Below are positions 1-10,724 of a stretch of DNA of 64,000 nt, piece by piece. This DNA is from Cinnamomum chago. Lineage: Eukaryota > Streptophyta > Magnoliopsida > Laurales > Lauraceae. A program made the position numbers and the translations under genes. Position 1 is the first letter of the stretch, and each line of letters begins with the position of its first letter. A model generated the notes under the pieces. That model was not told the origin of the DNA. It searched no databases and saw only the letters and a program-made list of their open reading frames with translations. The stretch spans positions 65,257,501-65,321,500 of the forward strand of contig CP142458.1 in the NCBI GenBank assembly GCA_038049695.1, given 5' to 3'.

Positions 1-479
1 ATCAAATATTAGGGCTTAGATTATAAACAATTAAGCACTTATCAACAATCTATATTGCACTTAGTTTGGCTAACTATGGCATGAATATGGAGTGCAGAAT
101 CAAATAAATCTTCCATTTCTGTTACCAGTTGCCTACTGTTGATTATACCCTGTCATCTATCGTCAACTCATTCATTGATTAAGAGAAATTCTGCTTGGCT
201 CTCTTTTCTTTCTATTTCTTTTTTTTTTCTTTTTTTGTTTAGGTAAATTAACTTGAACCCACAACCTTGTGGTTGTGACAGTGAGCTCCTCCCAACTGTA
301 CAATCAGCTCTTGTCTTTCTGCTTGACCTTTTCTTTAGTAATAACTCATACAATGAACTGATGTGACAATTCAAAGAATTAGCTAGCATACTATATAGAT
401 TTTTAAACCTAGGCTTTGGGCTTATTTGTTATAATGAATACATGATTGGGCCAGGCATTTCATTCAGAAAGAAAAGCCG

Positions 480-609
480 GTAAATTTTTATCTTAGAGTG
501 TCTCTGCGGTACACACCCTCGCTCACATAGCACCACCCAGGGATCGGGCAGGTTATTTCCCCTCTTCCTGGCCACTGGGCCTACTAGCAAAAAAAAAAAA
601 AAAAAAAAA
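480..609 (+). repeat. possible retroposon with A-tail
   Basis: A short non-coding segment ends in a run of about 21 A (589-609). It contains a GGGATCGGGCAGG stretch reminiscent of a degenerate tRNA-like promoter box. The A-tail suggests a SINE-like retroposon, but no clear A box or target duplication is visible. The rest of 1-919 shows no supported exon and is probably intron or upstream sequence of the gene whose exons begin at 920. Confidence 0.25.
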
Positions 610-919
610 TTATCTCTTAATTTTTCACAAAATATGTTAGCTCATATTCAAATTTCTTGAGGTAGTGATCCCAGCAGAAAAACATTTCAATTCTGCGCAG
701 GATTTAAGTCGAGATTTGCATATAGGCTATCTTATTCCTTTAAAATTGGAAGACATAAACCTCGCATCCAAGCTGTTTGAATGGCATATTCTGCCCAACC
801 ATAACCATAAACCAAACTGGCCCCTAAATATTTTCCCCTAAAACCAGTATGTAGCATATTGATAATAGAAATGCAACCTAGTTCTAATTACTACCATGTT
901 ATGCTTTTGAATTGAACAG

Positions 920-3900
920 GCATCTCCAGGTAAAAGGAATAGAAAAGCTGAGGTGGTTATGGTTGATCCTTTAGAGGCCAAGCGCTTAGCTGCAAAACAA
1001 ATGCAGGAAATCCGGGCCAAAGAGAAACTTAAGGTTGGTAATATTTTCTCTTTTCTTTAGAAGTTTCTAATATAAGGAGAAATTTTGCATTACATTTTAT
1101 TTCCTTTGTTGCTTTGGAATATTATAAAAAAAACTACTTAAAATCACATGCATTCTAATTTCTTTGCTGCATCTTCTTGAAACACAATATTCCTTACTTT
1201 CAAGGCACATCTCTCCTCCATGAAATAATTGTGGTGTCTTCTCACAGGAATTTGTTTGTGACCTGATCTTTTACAGAAGTGTAGTTTTTTGTATTTCATA
1301 GTCAAGCTCCTAGAAATTCTCTTTCAATTCAAGGCCAGATGAATGTCCTAGAAATTCTGTTTCAACTCAAGGCCAAAACCAAATGTCTAAGAATTTTGAA
1401 GACGTATTTTAGTTACAGTATTCAATAGCGTTTTACAGAAGATGAAATGACAATTTTAACCCTAGCTCGGCTTAGGTTTCTTATTCCTCTTCAATGTTGG
1501 ACTTTGGAGCCTCATATCTCAAGCACAACTCCGAAGGCACAAACAAATCTATCTTCTTGTAAGTATCAAAATGTTGCATTACCTGTCAACAGCCATTGGC
1601 ACGGACCATCTGCCGTTGATCTGTGACGTGAATTTTAAAATGGACCAAATAGACAGGTATAGATTGAAGATCGGTTCGTCCGCTTCACCGGATAAAGCAG
1701 ATTATAGCATTACTGATTAACCATTGCATTTGTTTGTCACCAAATAATAGGTAGCCTCTTCAACTTGCTCAGGAAGGTATGCAATTGGTTCACATGGGCT
1801 GTGGGACCCACAAACTAACCTCAGGGAACCCCTCTACAATAAGGTCTGTGGTAGAACAAGATTAGGCTTTATTAGATGGGATCCATATGCATCTCGATGA
1901 GGCAATCATAGAAGCTTGAAATGAGAAGTGTGGACGATCTTTGTTGGGCCACTTGGGACCATCACTAATCACAAATGAGAGGTGTTGGGGTGGAAGGTCT
2001 CATTAGAGAATGAGATTTTGGTTGAAATTGGCTTCTGCTGGATTATGACAGCCATCAATTTCAAACCTCCATTCCAAGGTGTCAACTTAAGGTTGACTAA
2101 GTTTGACAGCTTATGTCAATTCCATTTGTAATAATTTGGGCTAGTGCTAAAATACATGGTGTGGGATAGTGAAGGTGTTTGGTCGACTTAAGGTATCCTT
2201 GCCATGGGGCTGATCAGTTTTGATTGATCTGGACCATGCACTCAATCATTACAATGGATGGGTGACGGTCAATGAAAATCACATCAGATAGGATAGGTGT
2301 TTACATACACAGCCTCCCACTTGATGAGTTTTGACCTAAGGCGTCAATTTGGAGTGTCCACCTTGACGATGACTCGGATCTTGCAGCAGCATTAAAAACC
2401 AATGGTTCATCTAACACAATAGAGGCAAGCTGGAAGATAACTAAAAAAACAACAATTATAGCCCCCATGGAGTTTGATTTTAAGAGAAAATAAGAAGCCC
2501 TAAGGTTAAAATTGGCATTTCATCTTTTCAATAAATGAAAGGGGTGAACTTGGAAACTAGGAAAGAAAAAAGGGAAGAGTGGGAACGGCAGTTGCTTTTC
2601 CTTAAACTTACCACCAGTCAAGGGATCTTAAAGCAAAAACACAAAGTGTAGATGTGTTTTTGAGGTTTCATGAAACTATAGGAGCTTTTTTTTTTTTTAT
2701 AGAAAACTCTACTCTATTCGGTAATCCGATTAAAGAGAACAAGGGCCTGCTCGACAGGGGTCAAGTCCTGTTGGTGACTAAGGTCTCTCATAGGTACTGT
2801 TCAGTGGGGAAGTTCAGTGAATCTCTGGGAATTGAGGGAGAAGTTTGGAAAATCAGCCAAAACTTTGGAGAAAGAAAAGTGAGCTGCTAAATGCACACTG
2901 AAAATTGATCTCTGCACGTTGAGATTTTTTTTTTTACCAAAAATACCCATATAGGAAATTACCTAAAAGGACATCTGTCAAACTCTCTACATCCCTAACT
3001 TCTTTCAACACACCCCCACCCCAGCCACCACCGCCTCCTTCAGCAACACCGCCAGAAGCAACACCGCCGGAGGGGGGGCCGGGGGGGCAGTGACAAGGGG
3101 GGAGAGAGAGGCGGGGCGGGCGGAGGTGGGCAGGGAGAGAGACAGAGAAGGAGAGGGAGAGCAGGTGCAGGCAACGGTCGGCGGGCAAGGGGAGGGAGAG
3201 AGGAAGAGAGGGAGTGTAGAGAGAAGTTGAGAGAGTAAATGTTAGGGTATTTTGGGCAAAACAGGGTGTGTATAGAGTAAGTGTGGGGAGTGTAGAGAGT
3301 GTCAATGTGGAGAAAGCAAATACCAGTGTGTATTTAGCCTCTCTCGAAAGAAAAACGGACTTCCACCCCATGAGTTCATGCATCTCAAAAATGAGTGGAC
3401 AGCCAACTCATGGTTTCTTTTATGATTTTATCTCCTAATCAGAAGGATTCAAGCCAAAAATAGCATGAGATTTTAGGCAAGCCATGATTCCCTTATGCTG
3501 TCCTAAAAGCCCAAGTCTTTTATGTGGTAGAGCTATTTAAAGTTGTTAGCCATAATTTTACTGTCATGTTCATACAAAACGGATTTAGTTGCAAACTTAG
3601 TGGCTCTTTTCATGCATGTTGATGTATTCCAAAATAGAAACCATGTTTTTGCCATGCCACTCTGCTAACCTTTCCTGCTCCCAAATTATCATCATTGGCA
3701 GCTGCCATGTTGAATCAAGATGGAAAGTCAGAAGAACTGTATCTGATGTATATGGTTTTCAATTTCTACGCCACCCCAACAGATCGCAAAAAGATTTCCA
3801 TGCTACACCAAATGGCTAGAGGGGTTTTCTCAAGTCGCCCCAAACAGCAGCAGAATTGTTTTTTGCCAAAATATTCTAACCAATTACAATTGATCCAAAT

Positions 3901-4291
3901 GTACACTTATGGCTTTAGTTAGTTTTGGATGAATGTTGCTTTCAGATCTCTTCATTTGTGCTGACATGGGCTTCCAGGTTTATCTGAGAGGTTCTATTTG
4001 TGTCCGAAACTTCTAATTTCTTTTTGTCACATTGTCAAATCTGACCAAATGACATGAATCCAGAGACAACGTCAAATTGAAGCGATCAATGGAGCGTGGG
4101 CAATGATCGGTCTCACTGCAGGGTTGGTCATTGAAGGTCAAACTGGAAATGGTATTCTGACTCAGGTGAGTAAGAAAAAATATGAGTGAGAGAGAGAGAG
4201 AGAGAGAGTATCCATCTAGTAACATGGAGTTGATTATTTTATACAGGTCGTTGGGTATTTGAAGGCTATTATTGGTGTCTTTTGGCAGTAG
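920..4291 (+). CDS. single-helix CAB/HLIP-superfamily protein, 3' part (three exons)
   Basis: Three exons join in one frame: 920-1033, 4064-4165 and 4247-4291 (stop TAG 4289-4291), with AG acceptors at 918-919, 4062-4063 and 4245-4246 and GT donors at 1034 and 4166. Both introns are phase 0 (3030 and 81 nt). The 86 visible residues have a basic, Lys/Arg-rich linker (exon A) and then one hydrophobic helix starting EAINGAWAMIGLTAGLVIE. This resembles the helix of the chlorophyll a/b-binding, ELIP and high-light-induced protein superfamily. The protein ends shortly after the helix, as in one-helix proteins. By family it should be a thylakoid membrane protein involved in pigment binding or photoprotection. 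The Arg that normally follows NG in the E..NGR motif is Ala here. The N-terminus, including any plastid transit peptide, lies upstream and was not found. Exact orthology is unknown; a wholly different single-span plastid protein is possible. Confidence 0.7.
1034..4063 (+). other. intron of the HLIP-like gene
   Basis: This is a 3.0-kb phase-0 intron. I see no domain-bearing exon in it. An open stretch at 3616-3922 has no recognisable protein similarity and no good splice pair in the needed phase. The intron carries a purine-rich tract near 3060-3245 and several poly-T runs. Confidence 0.6.
3060..3245. repeat. purine-rich (GGGA/GAGA) low-complexity tract
   Basis: The + strand is almost only A and G for roughly 180 bases, with runs such as GGGGGGG and repeated GAGAGAG. 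It lies in the intron of the HLIP-like gene. The antisense open frame across it (Pro/Leu/Ser-rich) is a composition artefact. Confidence 0.8.
4186..4209. repeat. (AG)n microsatellite
   Basis: About 12 AG units in the 81-nt last intron of the HLIP-like gene, between donor 4166 and acceptor 4246. Confidence 0.9.
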
Positions 4292-5634
4292 TAGATTTCA
4301 TTTCACCAAGGAGATGCGTGGATGCCATGGAGGGTTTGGAGTGGAAAGGCCTACATTGATTTCTGAATTTACTTTCCAATGGAAGTTGAAAAATTATCCT
4401 TTTTTATCATTATTCTTATTAGTCCCCAGCATTCTTTAAATCTTTGCAGGCAACAAAAAGTTGTATTATGTAAGGTCTTATCATGCCAAATATTGCTGAA
4501 CTGATGATTGGAGGGAAGAAAGAAACATTAAATCTTCATGTCTAGATAACAATTACCTTATAATTGGAAGTTATTACATTCGGTTTTTTTTTTTTTTTTT
4601 CCAGTTATGTTTACTCATATTCGTCCCCCAATTGCATCGTAGAACTGTTTGCTTCATTAAGGACGAGCTTATGCTCAGTGAAATCTGTGGAGCTTTGGTT
4701 TGTTTTTCTGCAATGCCATAAAAATCGATTTCTAGCCCATAACGGAGGAAATTGTTTTCCGCATTGGGTAAAAATAATTTAACCTTTTCCTCTTTTTCGT
4801 GCTAAGAAAATGGTTAGCATATTAAATTGGAAGCTTTTTCATGCTATACAGGAATCTTCAGCACTGCACAAACTTGTGAAATTGCCATGCTGGTTCTCTT
4901 CAGCACTATAGGGCATTTACGTCTTGCGAATGATCTCAATCTCTCCCATGCAATACCTAAAAAGGAACTGCTTTGTAGCATATAGCCCATTGTGTTCTAA
5001 TAAAAAAACAATCAAAATCTAACGCCCCATCAATAGCCATTGGCTCAAATTTCATTTCAGTTGGAATTGATTCCACCGCTAGATTAAGTAATGAAGAACA
5101 CATGATTTGCTCTATTATGTTAATTTACATGTTTTACATGTGATCCATCCAACAGCACAATCGACTTGGGCGGAGATGATTTGCTCTATTTTTTTAATTT
5201 ATATTTTGTGCATGGGATCCATCCAACGGTACAATCAACTTGGGCGGAGGTAATAAGCAGAGGACAAAGATGGAGCATATTTGGGCAGACATCGAAGGCG
5301 AATTTGGAGGATCCCAAGGATGACCCCTGGCCCTTGGCCCTGATAGATTAGGATAGTTTGCAATTCCATCTCATGGGGAAAAAAATGATCCAAACTTTGT
5401 CCTCAGTTTTATATGGACTATAACTAATCACCTTATTTACTCTGTTTGTAGTACATTTTTACCTCATATCACACATCCCAATATCTAAGTATTGTTCCAA
5501 GCTTTATTTCAATCAATTTTACATTAACAGTTGGGAGTTCCATTTGTAAAATATACTGGCTTAAAAAGAGGCCATGTGATGCATAGGTTTGGAGCATCAT
5601 GAAAAATAGCCCACAAGTGGGACTTTCAATCTTA

Positions 5635-5945
5635 GAGCTTGTTTGGCAATTCTACTTGTAGAGTTAAGTAAGGTAAAACTCCATTTTTCAAAAAAAATTC
5701 TCACCAAAAGCACTTTAATTCAAATTTCCTACCATATTTCTCAAAAAAAAAAAAAAGTCAAAAAGTAACCTCATTTCAACACAAAAAGACAAAAAAAACT
5801 TCACTTTTCAATAAAAAAAACTCAAAAAAATTCGATCAGAAACAACTAAAAATAAAATATCATCATAACCTACTTATATTTTATTATTTCTTCAAAATAA
5901 CATTTACTCCACTCAACTCTACAAGTAAAGCCCCCACACAGGCCC
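5635..5945. mobile_element. hAT-like MITE
   Basis: The two ends are inverted repeats of about 40 bases. The left begins GAGCTTGTTTGG and contains CTACTTGTAGAGTTAAGTA; the right, read in reverse complement, begins GGGCCTGTGTGG and contains TTACTTGTAGAGTTGAGTGG. The GGGCYTGTTTGG-type terminus is common in plant hAT MITEs. The interior is A-rich with no coding potential. I could not find a convincing 8-bp target duplication. Confidence 0.55.
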
Positions 5946-6299
5946 AAGGAGAGAGGAAGGAGCGATTGAAAGGAAGGACTTATTGCTCCCTGCCTCCCAA
6001 GAAGATCCCTTGAGTTTCCAGGAAAGGGTTGATATCTCTATCCTTTGGTCCCTTGGTTACTTCTGATGTTGAAGGCTTAGATGGAATTTTAAAAAGTGTG
6101 TTGTTGAGAAGTAGTTGAAATCAAAGAAGAAGATAATGACATTCCTTTACCCTAATAAACCAAATCCTACAAAGGAGAGAGAGGCCCCATCTACCTTCAC
6201 TTTATGTCCTTTATAAACCCTTCACATCTTTGGTAATCCTTTTTACTAGCTATTTTATTGTAAGTTCCTAGAAATTCAATTACATGCAGATCGATATCA

Positions 6300-7265
6300 A
6301 TCATAAAATATTTTAAATGCACGACTGCCTTTTTTCTGAGACAACACCAAATACGGGTCGAATCCACATAGAGCAAATCAAGTAGAATATTCCAATTAAG
6401 AATAAAAAAAAACCAAAAGTTATAAAGCTGGTTAAGGCATCGCAATTAACTAAGTAATCAAAAATCCCTTTTTTCCATAAAAATACTTGTTCAGATTTTT
6501 TTTTCTTTTTTTTTACTTCAGATCAAGACCAGATCTAGGCATTTAGATCTAGATGATATAGCATTAAAAACCAATTTCACCTTTTAGAAAGAGATTTATT
6601 TTTCTACAAAAATATGCAAAAACCCAAAAGCTCATTCCATTCATCAAAGTATTAGAATTATCTAAGCATCACCATCAACACATAAGTATAACTCATCAAA
6701 GAAAACATAGTCCAAATCATGGCCTATCAAACATAATCATGAATGATCAAATACATATTCTAACATTAAGAACTAAGCATGGAAGGCATCGACTGGTATG
6801 AAGACAAATCTATTATTCAATAAATCAGTATCAGGAACATGAACAATCAAATATAATCATCCTATGCCTCAATCACAACTAACCATCCGTTGCACAGAAG
6901 AAAAATAATTCTTTCATTAATAACATATCTACAGTATAAAGCTTTAGCTCTTCCTAGATCTAACTTTTGCTTGGATAAAGCTCAAATCTACCCTTAATAT
7001 CTAAAATATTTAAAAGTGGAGAACTAGAACTTAGAGGAGAGAGGAAGAGAGAAGAAAGGAGAGCATGGGCGTTGGGGGGGGGGGGGGGGGAGTCATTTTT
7101 TAATAGTTTGGCTTGAGTTTTTTTTTTTTTTGGGGGGGGGGGGGGGTCATTTTTTAATAGTTTGGCTTGAGTTTTTTTTTTTTTTGACTTGGCTTACATT
7201 TCAAGCAACTTTTTAAATTTCTGGATTGCACATTGATATCCTGCTTATCTTGAAATCTTTGTGCA
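6300..7265 (-). repeat. degenerate gypsy-type LTR fragment
   Basis: The segment has the words found in the other gypsy LTRs of this window (GGGTCGAATCCACATAGAG, then AT-rich sequence with AATTAACTAAG). This matches the composition of the LTR-like blocks near 13.6 and 34.9 kb. No partner LTR is visible. It ends in a duplicated block with poly-G and poly-T runs. Identity rests on word resemblance only. Confidence 0.35.
7073..7184. repeat. tandem duplication with poly-G and poly-T runs
   Basis: A unit of about 55 bases, poly-G followed by GTCATTTTTTAATAGTTTGG and poly-T, occurs twice in a row (about 7073-7130 and 7131-7184). It looks like a slippage-prone duplication inside the LTR-like fragment. 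Confidence 0.75.
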
Positions 7266-7641
7266 ACAACTCTTAGTCATAGGTCCCCTCGAAGTTCTTC
7301 TCATTTAGTGCAAGCCCATACCCAAATTATATGACTATTGGGCTAAGAAGCTAGTTAGCTAGGTTCATACCATCGACGATGGGCCTAACCATATAACCCT
7401 TAACTTTATTAGTATTGGAAACGGATTCATTATTTGATCCAAACAAGGCAATTTGGGAGTACCACATGGGGATAAGGAAAATTTTTGTTTTTTCATTAGA
7501 GGAGATGGGAAGTCAAAGATTTGACATCCTCTCCCCCACGTGGCTTCTCCTTATTCGTCCAAACAAGAATCCGGATCCATTAGTATCCACGAGCACCCAT
7601 AAATGCCGTCCCGTAAATAGTACTACTACGCAACTGAAAAT

Positions 7642-7715
7642 TATAAAAGTCCTACAAGGGAAGAAATTGAAAAGCACTGCTAGGGTTTCCCCAAATCTCC
7701 GCTCTTCCATTCCAG
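7642..7715 (+). promoter_or_regulatory. core promoter and first 5'UTR exon of the RSZ gene
   Basis: A TATA box (TATAAAAG, 7642-7649) lies about 30-40 bases before a short leader. The leader contains the telo-box word CTAGGGTTT (reverse of AAACCCTAG, about 7680-7688), a motif frequent in plant translation and RNA-processing genes. The leader ends CCATTCCAG with a GT donor at 7716. A 667-nt 5'UTR intron (7716-8382, acceptor AG 8381-8382) then leads into the start exon. The start site itself is inferred. Confidence 0.55.
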
Positions 7716-8397
7716 GTACGAAAAATCTCTCTGTCGTTTTCTCTTTCATCTGCACTTCGATTCTCAGATCTAGATATCTAATGTCGAGATTTAGAGCTCA
7801 TGAAACCCTAGAAATCTCAAGACTTGCGGCACAAGATCCTTTAAAACAGTGAAATCTCATATTTGTTGTGTAATTCATCGTTTTTTTTTGGCTGATGACA
7901 CTGTGAAATCTCATATTTATTGATGAAAGCAATCTTTACGTAGATTCGTTCAAATCGACCTAGGGTTTTGTTCGGATGTGGAGGAAACTGTTTTATTTTT
8001 TAACCCTTCATCCTCCTTCATCCAAACAGATTATGTTTAGGGCTTTTGATCTAGCTCGTGCCTTTTTCACGAGAAGACGCAGGTAAAAAAAAGGAGGGAA
8101 AACCCAATCCTCTTACAGGATTTTACCTCCAATGTTTAAAAAAGAAGAAGAAGAACTTTAGATGGTTGGTTAGATTATCATTGTGGTTCTTTATGTATTT
8201 AGTTTTGATCTTTTCTATTGATTAAGATCACTCTAAACATTTAATGAATGTTGTTAGTATTTTATTGGTGATTGGTGATACCAAAGTGATAGTTTGAGAA
8301 AAGTTCTTAAATGCTCTCTTTCTCTATCCAAGTTTCAATTGGCTTACAAGATTTTAAGCTTGTTCTGAATTTGGTTGAATAGGTACTTTTACCCGCG

Positions 8398-9382
8398 ATG
8401 GCTCGTGTATACGTTGGAAACTTAGATTCTAGAACAACTGAACGAGAACTTGAAGATGAATTCCGTGTGTATGGGGTTTTGAGAAGGTAAAATTTAAAAC
8501 ATTGCTTTTCTCTTCTCTTTTTTCCTTTTTCCTTTGTTTTGCGTTTTGAAAAATCACTTTCTTGATTTTAAGATGTGTGGTGGCTGTGCACGTTGGACAT
8601 GCTGAAGCAGCTATTAGGGTGTTGGGTTTAGTGTTTTTAATGGTCATATAACTTCTTGTATTTATGTTTGCACTGATCCATTTTGTTAAATATAGGTTAT
8701 TTTTTAATGAATGAATCGGTATAAATTTAAATTCTGCTGGAGTTTTTCCAGGAAGCCTCTTTTGTCACTCCATGATATTGGGCTTTGTCTTGGCTAGGAG
8801 GATTGGCATGGAAAAATGTATCTGTTCCCTACGTGAAAATATGATACATTTTTATTCTGAAAGTACAACATCTAAATCAAAGTACACTTAACCTGATTTT
8901 ACTCCCTTGGAGTAGAGAATAGAAACATGGACATGGGCACATGAAGTGTATTATGCTGATATAATATCATCCATGCACTTTTACCTTTCCTGCCACTCCC
9001 AAACTATGATGCATGGATAATTCAAAATGGGCAAAGTATCGTATCATATCCGATACTTCACTTAATTTTTTACATGTAAAGTCCATGTCCCTGCTGTATC
9101 TATGGTGTGTCCTAGCATTATCCATGCCGTATCTGGGCATCATCTGCATAAAAGAGGAGGGTTGCGTCAAATTGACAAATGGTTAAAACTTTTCGCCCAT
9201 GTTCAACATGAATTGAAGAATTCATTTAGCTGACCCCGATATAGTTAGGACACTTCTACCTTTTCTATTCTATGGAAATGTGGCAACCAAACGAACCAAT
9301 GGGACATAAATGTGTTTTTTCATATTGTAAATGTATATGACTGTTTTGCGTCTTGGTTTATTCTCTGGACCATTATATATGA

Positions 9383-9413
<31 letters not shown>

Positions 9414-10686
9414 AAAAAAAACCATTGTATATATATTGTAGTTCGGACATCCTTTCAAAAGATAAGTTTCAAGAAATTCTGGTCATATTTTGCCTTCTTT
9501 TTTACATGAGACTCTTCTTGCTGCATTTTAATAGATTTTGCAACTTGCAACTGTAGTAGGCAATGGAAATTTGGTATTCTTAAAGTTAAACTTTATGTTT
9601 CCTATGTCTCTTGCCCTTAATTATGTGTATTTGTTAGTTACATATTTTCTTTCTTGATTGTATGCTCAAATGTAAATTCTTTTATATTGCATCAAATTCT
9701 TTGTGTCTATCTGTTATTATTATTTTTTTGAATGGTTAATCGTCAATGTGTTAATTTGCTGATTATTTCTGATGCAGTGTATGGGTTGCACGGAGGCCAC
9801 CAGGCTATGCTTTTATTGACTTTGATGATCGTAGAGATGCTCTAGATGCAATTCATGAATTGGATGGTATATTAGAAACGTCTCTTTATTCCTATATAGA
9901 TTTATTGGAGCAAATTTTTTTGATTCCCACCTTTCAAAATATATATTTTGGTTCCTTTATAAATGCAATAAGTGTTAGAAAGGAGAAGGCTTTCATGCAT
10001 GCGTGATTTCTATTAGCTTGTGACATAATTAACAAGTACAATCATCACTATGCTTCTTATTTCTTGGAATTTTTGGTTTGAATAGCATGATTTTCTTTTT
10101 CACCCCCTTCTGAATTTGATTGTACAAATCATTTGTATGTTTCACTTGCTGATTAACATCTGGGCACACACTAAGATGCCTAAGAGAGAGATTATGATGA
10201 TGAATTGACACGACAACACCATAAATGTTTGTTAAGATGGATGACAATCCTCTTGATGATTGAGAGCTAGGTGAGTTGTTTCCCATGCCCACTCGTGATG
10301 GAAGGGTTAAGTTGTGCCGATCTTTCAATATCACAAAAAATTAAAAAAAAATCAACAGAAATAAGAAATACTTTATAAACATAAAAATTGGGTTAGTGTG
10401 ATGACTTAGTTGTACAATCAATCTTTGAGAGGTTTAGTTTTCTCAAACGTCAGTGTCATGTTCTTATGGAAGGATGATTTAAATCAGTGTATCCAGATAT
10501 AATAATTTTTCATAGCTTCACAATGACAATAATGATGATATAAGTACTAATCACAAACCACTTGATGTGGACCAAGGATGAGATGCGGGGTGGGTAGAGA
10601 AAGATGGAAAGATAGGGAGATAGGTCAGATCTCACGCCTGAAGTGAATAGGCTTCGTGCCTGATGGCCTCATGCCAGCAATCAGGC

Positions 10687-10724
<38 letters not shown>

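Noticed and set aside
3616..3922. Overlapping open frames as an extra exon of the HLIP-like gene
   Set aside because: Exons at 920-1033 and 4064-4165 already join in phase, and the frames show no family similarity.
10029..10334. Minus-strand open frame in the RSZ intron
   Set aside because: No recognisable domain, AT-rich composition and no supporting splice or promoter signals.
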